A stretch of 64,000 nucleotides of DNA, from NCBI RefSeq assembly GCF_040409955.1, contig NZ_CP123384.1, positions 1,738,501 through 1,802,500 on the forward strand, given 5' to 3'. The translations under genes and the position numbers were made by a program. This stretch comes from Salipiger sp. H15 (lineage in GTDB: Bacteria; Pseudomonadota; Alphaproteobacteria; Rhodobacterales; Rhodobacteraceae). The notes under the pieces were generated by a model, which ran no database searches, was not told the origin of the DNA, and worked only from the letters and a program-made list of their open reading frames with translations. Within the stretch, counting starts at the first letter, position 1. Each line of letters begins with the position of its first letter. Positions 17,891 through 25,840 of this stretch are shown piece after piece.

Positions 17891-18271
17891 TTAGTCGGCG
17901 CTCGGAACCATCGGCGCATCTGCGCCTGCGTCATTTCCGCCCGCGGGCGGGGGCAGGAGCCCGTCGGTGTTCAGCGGTGCCGGTGCCGAGCTGTCGGTTT
18001 CCGTGGCCGGAGCCGAGCCGGTGAGGCGATCCATGACCGAGACGCCGCTGGCATCGCTGGCCGCGAGCACCGTCAGGGTGATCGAGGTCACGATGAAGGC
18101 GCCGGCGAGCACCCAGGTGATCTTGCCGAGAGCCGTGGCTGCCGCGCGCCGGCTCATCGCCCCGCCGCCGCCACCCATGCCCAGACCGCCACCCTCGGAG
18201 CGCTGGAGCAGCACGACGCCGATCAGCGCGAGCGCAAGGAGGAGGTGCACGATAAGGATCACGTTTTCCAT
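17891..18271 (-). CDS. secG: Preprotein translocase subunit SecG
   Basis: A 126-residue inner-membrane subunit of the SecYEG translocon. MENVILIVHLLLALALIGVVLLQ is the first membrane helix, followed by the SecG signature QRSEGGGLGMGGGGG. A second helix is around TWVLAGAFIVTSITLTVLA. The Pro/Ala-rich C-terminal tail is longer than in E. coli and typical of alphaproteobacteria. The ATG at 18271 begins exactly at the first helix. Confidence 0.94.
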   Translation of the reverse strand: MENVILIVHLLLALALIGVVLLQRSEGGGLGMGGGGGAMSRRAAATALGKITWVLAGAFIVTSITLTVLAASDASGVSVMDRLTGSAPATETDSSAPAPLNTDGLLPPPAGGNDAGADAPMVPSAD

Positions 18272-18565
18272 GGGGCGTCTCAGGCATTCCGGCTGTGTTG
18301 AACGGGCGCTATGTAGGCCAAGGCGGATGCACACGCAACCCGGCACTTGGCGACAAGGGCGCGGCATCGCGGCGATGGTGCCTCCGGGCCGCGCCGGAAG
18401 CGCCGCGAAACCCCGCCCGGGGTGGCCGCCGCGCCGCGCAAGCGGCCTTCATCGCAGGGCAATCACGGCGAGGCGAGGGGGGCACTGCACGCGCTGCCCC
18501 GCGCCGAGATGCCGCACGGAAGGAAAATATTGTTATGATTTCGGGGCACGGCTATCGTCCGGCGC

Positions 18566-19507
18566 ATGGTTGGTGATCGCCCCCTTCTCGGTATCCTGCT
18601 GATGTTCGGCTTCTGCGTCGTGGCCCCGATGGGGGACGCGGTCGCCAAGCTGCTCGGCAACGAGGTGTCGATCGGCCAGCTGCTGCTGCTGCGCTTCGCC
18701 TTGCAGGCGGCGGTGCTGATCCCGATGGTGATCGCCACGCACCGGGTCTGGCGGATGCGGCGGCGGGTGCTCGGGCTGACCGTCCTGCGCACGCTGATGC
18801 ACATGCTGGGCATCGGCATGATGTTCGCGGCGCTGCGCCATCTGGAACTGGCGGATGCGGTGGCCATCGCCTTCGTCATGCCCTTCTTCATGCTGCTGCT
18901 GGGTCATTACGTGCTGGGCGAGGAGGTCGGCTGGCGGCGGCTGGCGGCCTGCGGCGTCGGCTTCATCGGCACGCTGCTCGTGGTGCAGCCCGCCTTTGCC
19001 GAGGTCGGCTGGCCGGCGCTGCTGCCGCTGGGCGTGGCGCTGAACTTCTCGCTCTTCATGCTGGTTACCCGGCAGATCGCGCGCGAGGTCGACGCGATCT
19101 CGCTGCAGGCGGTGTCGGGGGTGATCGCCGTGGCGATCATGGCGCCGGTGCTTCTGCTGGTGCCCGGCGGCGCGGTCCCGGCGCTGGACTGGAGCCTGCC
19201 CGACGCCCGGGTCTGGGGGCTGATCGTCGCGATCGGCCTGCTGGGCACGCTGGCACACCTGCTGATGACATGGTCGCTGCGCTTTGCCCCCGGCGCGACG
19301 CTGGCGCCGATGCAGTATCTCGAGATTCCCTTTGCCACGCTCTTCGGCCTGCTGGTCTTCGGCGACCTGCCGAACCGGCTGGCGACGGTGGGCATCTGCG
19401 TCACCGTCGCCTCGGGGCTCTACATCCTCATGCGGGAGCGGGCCATCGCGAAGGCGCGTGCAGCAGCGCCCGTTCCAGAGCAGCCAGCGCCTGCGCCGGC
19501 AGAATGA
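18566..19507 (+). CDS. DMT-superfamily (EamA) transporter
   Basis: A 313-residue inner-membrane protein with ten predicted membrane segments. The first EamA repeat ends with the family pattern FVMPFFMLLLGHYVLGEEV; the second includes APGATLAPMQYLEIPFATLFGLLVFGDLP. It belongs to the branch with S-adenosylmethionine/carboxylate/amino-acid exporters; the substrate is unknown. Its last 80 bp overlap, on the opposite strand, the 3' end of thiamine pyrophosphokinase, so both C-terminal tails are encoded by the same DNA. Confidence 0.85.
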   Translation: MVGDRPLLGILLMFGFCVVAPMGDAVAKLLGNEVSIGQLLLLRFALQAAVLIPMVIATHRVWRMRRRVLGLTVLRTLMHMLGIGMMFAALRHLELADAVAIAFVMPFFMLLLGHYVLGEEVGWRRLAACGVGFIGTLLVVQPAFAEVGWPALLPLGVALNFSLFMLVTRQIAREVDAISLQAVSGVIAVAIMAPVLLLVPGGAVPALDWSLPDARVWGLIVAIGLLGTLAHLLMTWSLRFAPGATLAPMQYLEIPFATLFGLLVFGDLPNRLATVGICVTVASGLYILMRERAIAKARAAAPVPEQPAPAPAE

Positions 19508-20117
19508 CCAGCATCTTCGGTGCGTCGAGGCTCAGCGCGACGCGCGGCGCGTCGGTCTCGTTCGAGGTGCCGGTGACGCGGTCGGGGGCGAAGCGCAGCC
19601 CGTCGATCGGCCAGCGCAGCCCGCGGCTGGTGCCGCCGACCGGACCCATCGGGAAGAGCGAGAAGCGGCTGCCGACGGGCAGCTCGAGCGTCAGATCGGG
19701 CGGGCAGAGCGCCACCACGTCCTCGCGCCCGACCAGCAGGCAGGGCCGGTCCGGGCGCCGCGCGAGCACGGTCATCGCCGCCAGCTGGTGATCGAGCCGC
19801 GCGCCGAGAAACCCCGCCGCCAGCACCAGCGGCGCGTCGATGTTGCGCAGGCACTTGTCGAAATCGGTGCTGTCCTGCTCGGCGATGCGGTGGACGCGGT
19901 CCGCGGGAATGCGGGCGCGGTCCGCGGCGGAGAGCGAGTCGAGATCGCCGATGACCGCGTCGGGGGTCACCCCCGCGCCGAGCAGCGCCGCCGCGCCGCC
20001 GTCGGCCGCGACGCGGATCGCGCTGCGGGCAAGCAGCGGCTCGAGCAGTTCGGCGGGGCAGTCGCCGCCGCCCACCAGCAGCACCGGGGATTGTGATCGG
20101 ATCAGTCCGGAGTTCAT
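19428..20117 (-). CDS. thiN: Thiamine pyrophosphokinase
   Basis: A 229-residue enzyme that transfers pyrophosphate from ATP to thiamine to give thiamine diphosphate. The catalytic motifs are present: VAADGGA (37-43), the metal-binding GDLDS (57-61), and STDFDKCL with Asp85, Asp87 and Lys88. The C-terminal beta-sandwich includes GSRFSLFPMGPVGGTSRGLRWP, with the sugar-kinase-like GLRWP turn. It converges on the DMT exporter with an 80-bp 3' overlap. The divergent neighbour on the right is the acidic protein gene. Confidence 0.92.
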   Translation of the reverse strand: MNSGLIRSQSPVLLVGGGDCPAELLEPLLARSAIRVAADGGAAALLGAGVTPDAVIGDLDSLSAADRARIPADRVHRIAEQDSTDFDKCLRNIDAPLVLAAGFLGARLDHQLAAMTVLARRPDRPCLLVGREDVVALCPPDLTLELPVGSRFSLFPMGPVGGTSRGLRWPIDGLRFAPDRVTGTSNETDAPRVALSLDAPKMLVILPAQALAALERALLHAPSRWPAPA

Positions 20118-20256
20118 GGCTTTTTAGTGGCCTTCCGCGAAAACGACCACAATCTGGTCATGAAATGATACTGTGAAAACCTCAGATTCGGTCAGCTTTG
20201 GTCTCCTAGTGGATGGTAAACAGTCTGTTGCAGAGCGTGTGAAAAGTGAGCGGAAC

Positions 20257-22560
20257 ATGGTGAGTTCGAGCAAGATTCTGACGGTGTCCTACGGCACCTT
20301 CTCGTGCACGGCAGAAGGCTTCGATGATCCCCTGGGCGTGGTCAAGGACACCACGCATTTCTTCCGGGGCGTGGTGCGCGAGGACCGCTTCTTCGGCGCC
20401 GAGCCGCCGCAGTTCGATCCCGAGCTTGCCGCGCAGCTGCTGAAGGCGCAGCTCGATGCCGAGGTGCAGGGAGGCCGGCTGGTGCTGCGCGGTCCGCTCG
20501 CGGATGTCGCAACGCCGATGACGGCGCCCCTGACTGCGCCGCTGACGGCTCCCCTGACCCGTCCCGCCGCCGAGGTCGTCGGCCCCGACGCCGATCGCGG
20601 CATGGAGGAGGCGCTGGCCGCCACCGCCGCCCGCGCCGCCGCCGAGGCGGAAGCCGAGGCCGAGGAGGCCCGCGCCGCGGCGCAGGCCGCGCAGGTCCGA
20701 GCCGAGGCCGAGCTGGCGCCGGTGCAGCCGCGTCTCGACAGCCTTGCCGCCGAGGCCGCCTTCTTCGCCGCCGAGGCGGGGCAGGGGGCCGCGGAGGATT
20801 ACGATTACGAGGAAACCGCCTACGAGATGCCCGCCGCCGCCGCGGCGCCGGCCGGTGGGGCGGATCTTTCCGATGACAGCGTCGCCGCCAAGCTGCGCCG
20901 GATCCGGGCGGTCGTCTCGGGCGGTGCCGCCCCGGCCCAGCCCTCCGCGCTGATGCCCGACGAGGACCAGGACGCGGCGCTTGCCGAGGGTACGGACACC
21001 ATTGCCGCCGTCTCGGCGATGCTGGGCACGCTGGCCTCCGACACCGCGGCGCAGGACGCCGTCGAGGACGCGGAGGAGGACGATCTCGCCGCGACGCTGC
21101 TCGCCGCCGGGGAGCCGGAAGTCGCCGCGCCCGTCGCGCCGCTGGCGCTGACGCCCGATCTTGCCGCCGCGCCCGAGACGCCCGCCGAGCAGCTGCGCAC
21201 GCCGCGCCGGGTGCGCGTCGTCAAGGTGACCCGCGCCGCCTTCGAGGCCGCCGTCGCCACCGGCCAGCTCGAGCAGATGCAGGAGCCGAAACCCTCGAGC
21301 AGCCTTTCCGCCGAGGACGAGGCCGAGCTTGCCCGCGAACTCGAGGCGGTGAAGGCCGAACTGGCCGCCGGCATCGAGAAGGACTGGGACGAGGTCGCGG
21401 ATCTCGAGACGCTCGAGTCCGGTGCCGGGGTGGAGCTTCCCGTCGAGGCCGCCGCCGTGCTCGCCGATCTCGAGGCCGATACCGCCTCGGACGAGGACTG
21501 GGACGACGAGGACTGGGACGACGCCGAGGATGACGGGGAAGAGGACGAGGACTGGGACGATACCGCCTGGGACTCCGAGGATCTCGACGACGACGAGGCG
21601 CCGGAGGAACTGGCCGCGACCCGCGTCCAGCCCCGCATCGAGGCCCGTGACGAGGAGTTCGACGAGGACGAGTTCGACGAGTTCGACGACGAGGACGAGC
21701 TCGAGTCGGACGCCTTCGCCGAGGCCTTCGACGAGACCCCCGCCGCGGCCGAGGCTGCCGACGAGGACGAGGACGACCTCGAGGATGCGATCGCCCGCAT
21801 GGCCCACCAGGACGTGCGCAAGGCGGTGAAGATGTCGAGCCCCGCCCGGGTGATGCTCACCGAGCAGAGCGTCGAGGACAATGACACCTCGCGCATCCTC
21901 GACGAGACCAACACCCAGCTCGAGGAGCCCGAGGGCAACCGCCGCCGCAGCGCGATCGCGCATCTGCGCGCCGCCGTCGCCGCGACCCGCGCCGACCGGC
22001 TGCTCGGCCGCAAGAAGGATGCCGAGGCGCAGACCCAGCCCTACCGCGAGGATCTGGCCGACGTGGTGCGCCCGCGCCGCCCCGCCGCCCCGGCCCGCGC
22101 CGAGCGCCCGGTCGAGGAGGTCGTGCCGCAGCGCCCGGCACCGCTGAAACTGGTGGCCGCGCAGCGGGTCGACGAGACCGCGCCCGAGATCCTGACCGAG
22201 GTCGCCGCGGCGCCGCTGCGTCCGCGCCGCGTGACGCTGGCGGACATCGAGGTGCAGGAAAGCGCCGGCACCACGGGCGATTTCGCCGATTACGCCGACA
22301 GCGTCGGGGCGCATGACCTGCCCGAACTGCTCGAGGCGGCCGCGGCCTACCTCTCCTACGTCGAAGGCCGCGCCGAGTTCTCGCGCCCGCAGCTGATGAC
22401 CAAGGTGCGCCAGGTCGAGGCGCAGGACTCCAGCCGCGAGGACCGGCTGCGCAGCTTCGGCCAGCTGCTGCGCGAGGGCAAGATCGAGAAGGCCGGCGGC
22501 GGGCGGTTCACCGTCTCCGACCGGATCAGCTTCAAGCCCTCGGCCCGCGCCGCGGGCTGA
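20257..22560 (+). CDS. Large acidic protein with conserved ends, function unknown
   Basis: A 767-residue protein I do not recognise by function. The N-terminal ~65 residues form a compact folded-looking block (KILTVSYGTFSCTAEGF, FFRGVVREDRFFGAEPP). A spacer follows with a (M/L)TAP repeat near residues 87-102. Then come long Ala/Glu-rich helices. A very acidic centre has repeated DEDWDD units (about 410-445) and a DE/F stretch (about 465-490). The last ~80 residues are again conserved-looking (FSRPQLMTKVRQVEA, RLRSFGQLLREGKIEKA) and resemble a small winged-helix-type domain. No signal peptide or membrane helix is seen. The ATG at 20257 gives a clean N-terminus; a GTG at 20173 is less likely. 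Similar N-termini occur in Rhodobacterales hypothetical proteins as far as I recall. Confidence 0.8.
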   Translation: MVSSSKILTVSYGTFSCTAEGFDDPLGVVKDTTHFFRGVVREDRFFGAEPPQFDPELAAQLLKAQLDAEVQGGRLVLRGPLADVATPMTAPLTAPLTAPLTRPAAEVVGPDADRGMEEALAATAARAAAEAEAEAEEARAAAQAAQVRAEAELAPVQPRLDSLAAEAAFFAAEAGQGAAEDYDYEETAYEMPAAAAAPAGGADLSDDSVAAKLRRIRAVVSGGAAPAQPSALMPDEDQDAALAEGTDTIAAVSAMLGTLASDTAAQDAVEDAEEDDLAATLLAAGEPEVAAPVAPLALTPDLAAAPETPAEQLRTPRRVRVVKVTRAAFEAAVATGQLEQMQEPKPSSSLSAEDEAELARELEAVKAELAAGIEKDWDEVADLETLESGAGVELPVEAAAVLADLEADTASDEDWDDEDWDDAEDDGEEDEDWDDTAWDSEDLDDDEAPEELAATRVQPRIEARDEEFDEDEFDEFDDEDELESDAFAEAFDETPAAAEAADEDEDDLEDAIARMAHQDVRKAVKMSSPARVMLTEQSVEDNDTSRILDETNTQLEEPEGNRRRSAIAHLRAAVAATRADRLLGRKKDAEAQTQPYREDLADVVRPRRPAAPARAERPVEEVVPQRPAPLKLVAAQRVDETAPEILTEVAAAPLRPRRVTLADIEVQESAGTTGDFADYADSVGAHDLPELLEAAAAYLSYVEGRAEFSRPQLMTKVRQVEAQDSSREDRLRSFGQLLREGKIEKAGGGRFTVSDRISFKPSARAAG

Positions 22561-22585
22561 GCGGCGGATCGCCGGACATGGACGA

Positions 22586-22613
22586 AGGGCGGGGGCGCGG
22601 CTCCCGCCCTTTT
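22586..22613 (+). terminator. Rho-independent terminator of the acidic protein gene
   Basis: AGGGCGGG (22586-22593) and CCCGCCCT (22603-22610) form an 8-bp stem with a 9-nt loop, followed by TTTT. Confidence 0.8.
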
Positions 22614-22626
22614 CCTTTGGCGCGGA

Positions 22627-22658
22627 CTCCCCCGGAATATTTGGGCCTAGAAGAAAGG
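22627..22658 (+). repeat. Intergenic repeat box, copy 2 (no hairpin)
   Basis: CTCCCCCGGAATATTTGGGC followed by CTAGAAGAAAGG matches the TATTTGG box and GAAG tail of the composite repeats at 5431, 28843 and 36862. Here the GC hairpin is missing or degenerate. Confidence 0.6.
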
Positions 22659-22753
22659 CGGCAGCGGGGCCGCCTGCGGAGGCGCGGCCTCAGCCCGGAG
22701 TTCTTTTCCGCCGCCGTCTTGTCGTTGCTGGGGGGGGTGTCTACATCACCCGC

Positions 22754-23551
22754 ATGCAAATCCGGATCCCCTTCCTGAAACCCAAGCCTCTTGTCTCGGT
22801 CGTGCGTCTGCAGGGCGCCATCGGCATGCAGGGGCGCGGCGCGCTCAACGACGCTTCGCTGGCACCGGTGCTCGAGCGGGCCTTCCGCCGCGGCAAGCCG
22901 AAGGCGGTGGCGCTCGAGATCAATTCGCCCGGCGGCTCGCCGGTGCAGAGCTCGCTGATCGGCGCGCGCATCCGCCGCCTGTCGGAAGAGACCAAGGTGC
23001 CGGTTTTCGCCTTCGTCGAGGACGTGGCGGCCTCGGGCGGCTACTGGATCGCCTCGGCGGCGGACGAGATCTTCGCCGACGAAAGCTCGATCCTCGGCTC
23101 GATCGGGGTGATCTCGGCGGGTTTCGGCGCGCAGGTCTTCCTCAACCGGAACGGGATCGAACGGCGGGTGCACACCGCCGGCAAGTCGAAAAGCATGCTC
23201 GACCCGTTCCGCCCCGAGACCGAGGAGGACGTGGCGCGGCTGAACCGGATCCTCGGCCAGCTGCACGAGACCTTCATCGCACAGGTGAAGGCGCGGCGCG
23301 GCGCCAAGCTGAAGAACGACCCGGACCTCTTCACCGGCGAGATCTGGATCGGCCGCCCGGCGGTCGAGGTCGGGCTCGCCGACGGCATCGCCCATCTCGT
23401 GCCGGGGATGAAGGCGCGCTACGGCGACAAGGTCCGCTTCCGCCGCTACGGCGCCAAGCGGCGCCTGATCCCGCGGCTGGGCCTGAGCCTTGCCGAGGAG
23501 ACGCTGGGGCTGATCGAGGAGCGCGCGGGCTACGCGCGCTTCGGGCTCTGA
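22754..23551 (+). CDS. S49 family serine peptidase (SppA/SohB-like)
   Basis: A 265-residue protease, the short single-domain S49 form. The nucleophile is Ser94 in EDVAASGGYWIAS and the general base is Lys144 or Lys146 in TAGKSKSMLDPFR. EINSPGGSPVQSS (55-67) is the S49 oxyanion segment. Members degrade signal peptides or membrane-protein fragments. No classic signal peptide is present, so it may associate with the membrane by an amphipathic N-terminus. The stop codon is one base before the start of the next small gene, and a Na+/Ca2+ exchanger follows, suggesting one transcript. Confidence 0.9.
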   Translation: MQIRIPFLKPKPLVSVVRLQGAIGMQGRGALNDASLAPVLERAFRRGKPKAVALEINSPGGSPVQSSLIGARIRRLSEETKVPVFAFVEDVAASGGYWIASAADEIFADESSILGSIGVISAGFGAQVFLNRNGIERRVHTAGKSKSMLDPFRPETEEDVARLNRILGQLHETFIAQVKARRGAKLKNDPDLFTGEIWIGRPAVEVGLADGIAHLVPGMKARYGDKVRFRRYGAKRRLIPRLGLSLAEETLGLIEERAGYARFGL

Positions 23552-23552
23552 C

Positions 23553-23732
23553 ATGCTTGCCAAGGTTGTCGCCCTCTTTCTTGTGGTCATCGCGGTGCTG
23601 GGGATCTTCGGCAAGCTGCGCATGCCCGGAACGGGCCGGCTGAGCCGCCGCGAGGCGGGAAGGAAATGTCCGCGCTGCGGCCGACACAGGATCGGCAAGG
23701 GGCCGTGCCCCTGCAGCGAACGAAAGGTCTGA
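23553..23732 (+). CDS. 59-residue membrane-anchored zinc-ribbon protein
   Basis: A small gene tightly packed between the S49 peptidase (one base before) and the exchanger (one base after). The product begins with a membrane helix (MLAKVVALFLVVIAVLGIF), continues with a basic linker (RLSRREAGRK), and ends with two cysteine pairs, CPRCGRH and GPCPCSER. Four Cys in this spacing look like a zinc ribbon facing the cytoplasm. The function is not known to me. Position and coupling suggest it works with the protease or exchanger, perhaps in membrane protein quality control; this is inference. Codon use matches the neighbours. Confidence 0.75.
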   Translation: MLAKVVALFLVVIAVLGIFGKLRMPGTGRLSRREAGRKCPRCGRHRIGKGPCPCSERKV

Positions 23733-23733
23733 A

Positions 23734-24699
23734 ATGGTATTTCTCTACGCGGCCCTGGGCCTTGTGATCCTGCTTCTGGCGGGGGATGCACTGGTCAAGG
23801 GGGCGGTGAACCTGTCCCTGCGCATGGGCATCCCGGCGCTGATCGTCAGCCTGACCATCGTCGCCTTCGGCACCTCTGCCCCGGAACTGCTGATCTCGAT
23901 CCAGGCGGCGCTCGACGGCGTGCCGGGGATCGCGCTTGGCAACGTTGTGGGCTCGAACACCGCCAACGCGCTGCTGGTGCTGGGCATCCCGGCGCTGATC
24001 ACGGTGATCCACTCCTCCACCCATGACACGCGCAAGAGCTACCTGATCATGCTCGGCGCGACCGTGCTGTTCATCGCGCTGGCCTTCCGCGGGGTCTTCG
24101 ACTGGATCGCGGGCGTCGTGATGCTGGGGGTGATGGCGCTGATCCTGTGGGATTCGGTGCGCGACGCGCTCTGCCACCGCCGCAACGGCAAGGAAGAGGC
24201 GGCGGCCTGCGAGGCCGGCGAGCTGGAGGAGCCCGAGGGGGCCGATCCGGACATGCCGGGCTGGAAGATCGCGCTCTACCTCGCGCTGGGCCTCGTCGGC
24301 CTGCCGGTCGGGGCGAACCTGCTGATCGACAGCGCCACCGAGATCGCCGAGATGTTCGGCGTGCCCGACACGGTGATCGGCCTGACCTTGGTCGCGCTCG
24401 GCACCTCGCTGCCCGAGCTTGCCACCTCGGTCATGGCGGCGATCCGCAAGCAGGCGGACGTGGCGCTGGGCAATGTCATCGGCTCGAACGTGTTCAACCT
24501 GCTGGCGATCATCGGGGTGGCCGCGCTGATCAAGCCGCTGCCGGTCGATCCGCAGTTCCTCGGCTTCGACCTCTGGGTGATGCTGGGCGCCTCGCTCATC
24601 CTCGTGCCTTTCGTCTTCCTCGGACGCGACATCGGCCGTATCTGGGGGGCGATCCTGTCGGCGCTCTACGTCGGCTACGTGGTGGCCGTGCTGGTCTGA
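23734..24699 (+). CDS. Calcium/sodium antiporter (YrbG/CaxB type)
   Basis: A 321-residue inner-membrane cation exchanger. Both alpha repeats of the CaCA superfamily are intact: FGTSAPELLISIQAAL with GNVVGSNTAN, and LGTSLPELATSVMAAI with GNVIGSNVFN. The acidic ion-ligand Glu residues are in both PEL motifs. A hydrophilic, acidic loop (EEAAACEAGELEEPEGADPD) separates the halves. It should extrude Ca2+ in exchange for Na+, though the ion preference is not certain. Confidence 0.93.
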   Translation: MVFLYAALGLVILLLAGDALVKGAVNLSLRMGIPALIVSLTIVAFGTSAPELLISIQAALDGVPGIALGNVVGSNTANALLVLGIPALITVIHSSTHDTRKSYLIMLGATVLFIALAFRGVFDWIAGVVMLGVMALILWDSVRDALCHRRNGKEEAAACEAGELEEPEGADPDMPGWKIALYLALGLVGLPVGANLLIDSATEIAEMFGVPDTVIGLTLVALGTSLPELATSVMAAIRKQADVALGNVIGSNVFNLLAIIGVAALIKPLPVDPQFLGFDLWVMLGASLILVPFVFLGRDIGRIWGAILSALYVGYVVAVLV

Positions 24700-24720
24700 T
24701 CGGTTTCGAAGGGAAGAGGT

Positions 24721-25509
24721 ATGGGTATCGAGAAACGCGCGCTGGTGACCGGCGCGGGCAAGCGGCTGGGGCGGGCGATGGCGCTCTACCTTGGCGAGCG
24801 CGGCTTCGACGTCGCCGTGCATTACGGCGGCTCGGCGGAGGCGGCCGAGGAGGTCGCGGGGCTGATCCGCGCCATGGGCCGCAAGGCGGTGACGCTGCAG
24901 GCCGACCTGCTCGACGAGGCGCAGACGGAACCGCTGGTGGCGCGCGCCGCCGGGGCGCTCGGCGGGCCGCTCGGGGTGCTGGTCAACAACGCCTCGATCT
25001 TCGAGCATGACGACATGGGCACCGCCACGCGCGAAAGCTGGGACCGCTCGATCGAGTCGAACCTGCGCGCGCCCTTCGTGCTCTTGCAGGCCTTTGCCGC
25101 GCAGGCGCCCGAGGCCGAGACCGACGAGCGCGGCGAGCCGCGGGCGCGGGCGCTCTGCGTCAACATGCTCGACCAGCGGCTGCGCAAGCTGACGCCGGAG
25201 TTCATCACCTACACGCTGGCGAAGTCGGCGCTCTGGACGCTGACGCAGACCGGGGCGCGGGCGCTGGCGCCGAAGGTGCGGATCAACGCCATCGGACCGG
25301 GGCCGACGCTGCAGGGCGCCGACCAGAGCGCCGAGGGCTTTGCCAAGCAACGCGCGGCGACCGTGCTGCAGCGCGGCTCCAACCCCGAGGACATCTGCGG
25401 CGCGCTGGGATATTTCCTCGACGCGCCTGGGGTCACCGGGCAGTTCCTCTGCACCGACGGCGGCCAGCACCTCGGCTGGCAGACCCCGGACACCGGCGAC
25501 CGCGACTGA
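24721..25509 (+). CDS. SDR family oxidoreductase, pteridine-reductase/FolM-like
   Basis: A 262-residue short-chain dehydrogenase. The cofactor motif TGAGKRLGRA (10-19) has Lys-Arg in the NADPH-favouring position. NNAS is at 89-92, and the catalytic pair Tyr164/Lys168 is in YTLAKSA. The usual catalytic Ser is replaced: the segment reads CVNMLDQRL with Asp151. An Asp at this place is a hallmark of PTR1-type pteridine reductases and FolM dihydromonapterin reductase. It may therefore reduce pterins, but this is an inference from one motif. It lies 21 bp after the exchanger gene on the same strand. Confidence 0.82.
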   Translation: MGIEKRALVTGAGKRLGRAMALYLGERGFDVAVHYGGSAEAAEEVAGLIRAMGRKAVTLQADLLDEAQTEPLVARAAGALGGPLGVLVNNASIFEHDDMGTATRESWDRSIESNLRAPFVLLQAFAAQAPEAETDERGEPRARALCVNMLDQRLRKLTPEFITYTLAKSALWTLTQTGARALAPKVRINAIGPGPTLQGADQSAEGFAKQRAATVLQRGSNPEDICGALGYFLDAPGVTGQFLCTDGGQHLGWQTPDTGDRD

Positions 25510-25840
25510 GGTCGCGGTTGTCCCGCCGCGGGGAGTCCCTGCGGCAAGTTGTGCACCTGTCACGATACCTTCACGGAACCGTTAGGAAAGCGTCAAGCTT
25601 TCAAGGGTTTGGGGTCACGGCAGGAATTCTTTGTAGCGAAATCAGTATGTTATAAATCAGCCTAATAATTGTGCAAATCAACGAAACGGCCCGGATTCAA
25701 GGGAAAATCGAAGTAGTCTGGATTTCGCCCGCAGGCTTATCCACAGGAATGGTGGATGCAATCTTCCTTGATCTCGGGGTCCCGGCATTGCAGCGGGATG
25801 CAGAATCAAGGCAAGCCGTGAACATTCCGGAAACGACGCG
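25510..25840. other. AT-richer intergenic region upstream of uvrC with a DnaA-box match
   Basis: A 331-bp gap with a distinctly less GC-rich core (about 25555-25720) in otherwise GC-rich DNA. TTATCCACA at 25737-25745 is a perfect DnaA-box consensus. TGTGCAAAT at 25670-25678 is a one-mismatch box on the other strand. The uvrC promoter should lie here. I see no open frame or RNA gene that I can support. Confidence 0.5.

Noticed and set aside
20512..20570. Short tandem DNA repeat (possible CRISPR-like or minisatellite)
   Set aside because: The repeat is a coding (M/L)TAP tetrapeptide repeat inside the acidic protein with synonymous variation; no spacers or direct repeats of CRISPR size exist.
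20206..22314. Open frame of about 700 codons antisense to the acidic protein gene
   Set aside because: Its Arg/Gly/Leu-rich repetitive composition is what the reverse strand of Ala/Glu/Asp-rich GC-biased codons gives. No motif or Shine-Dalgarno supports it.
25510..25840. Chromosomal replication origin
   Set aside because: Only one perfect and one imperfect DnaA box are visible, without repeats or origin-linked genes nearby. It is reported as a lesser regulatory observation instead.
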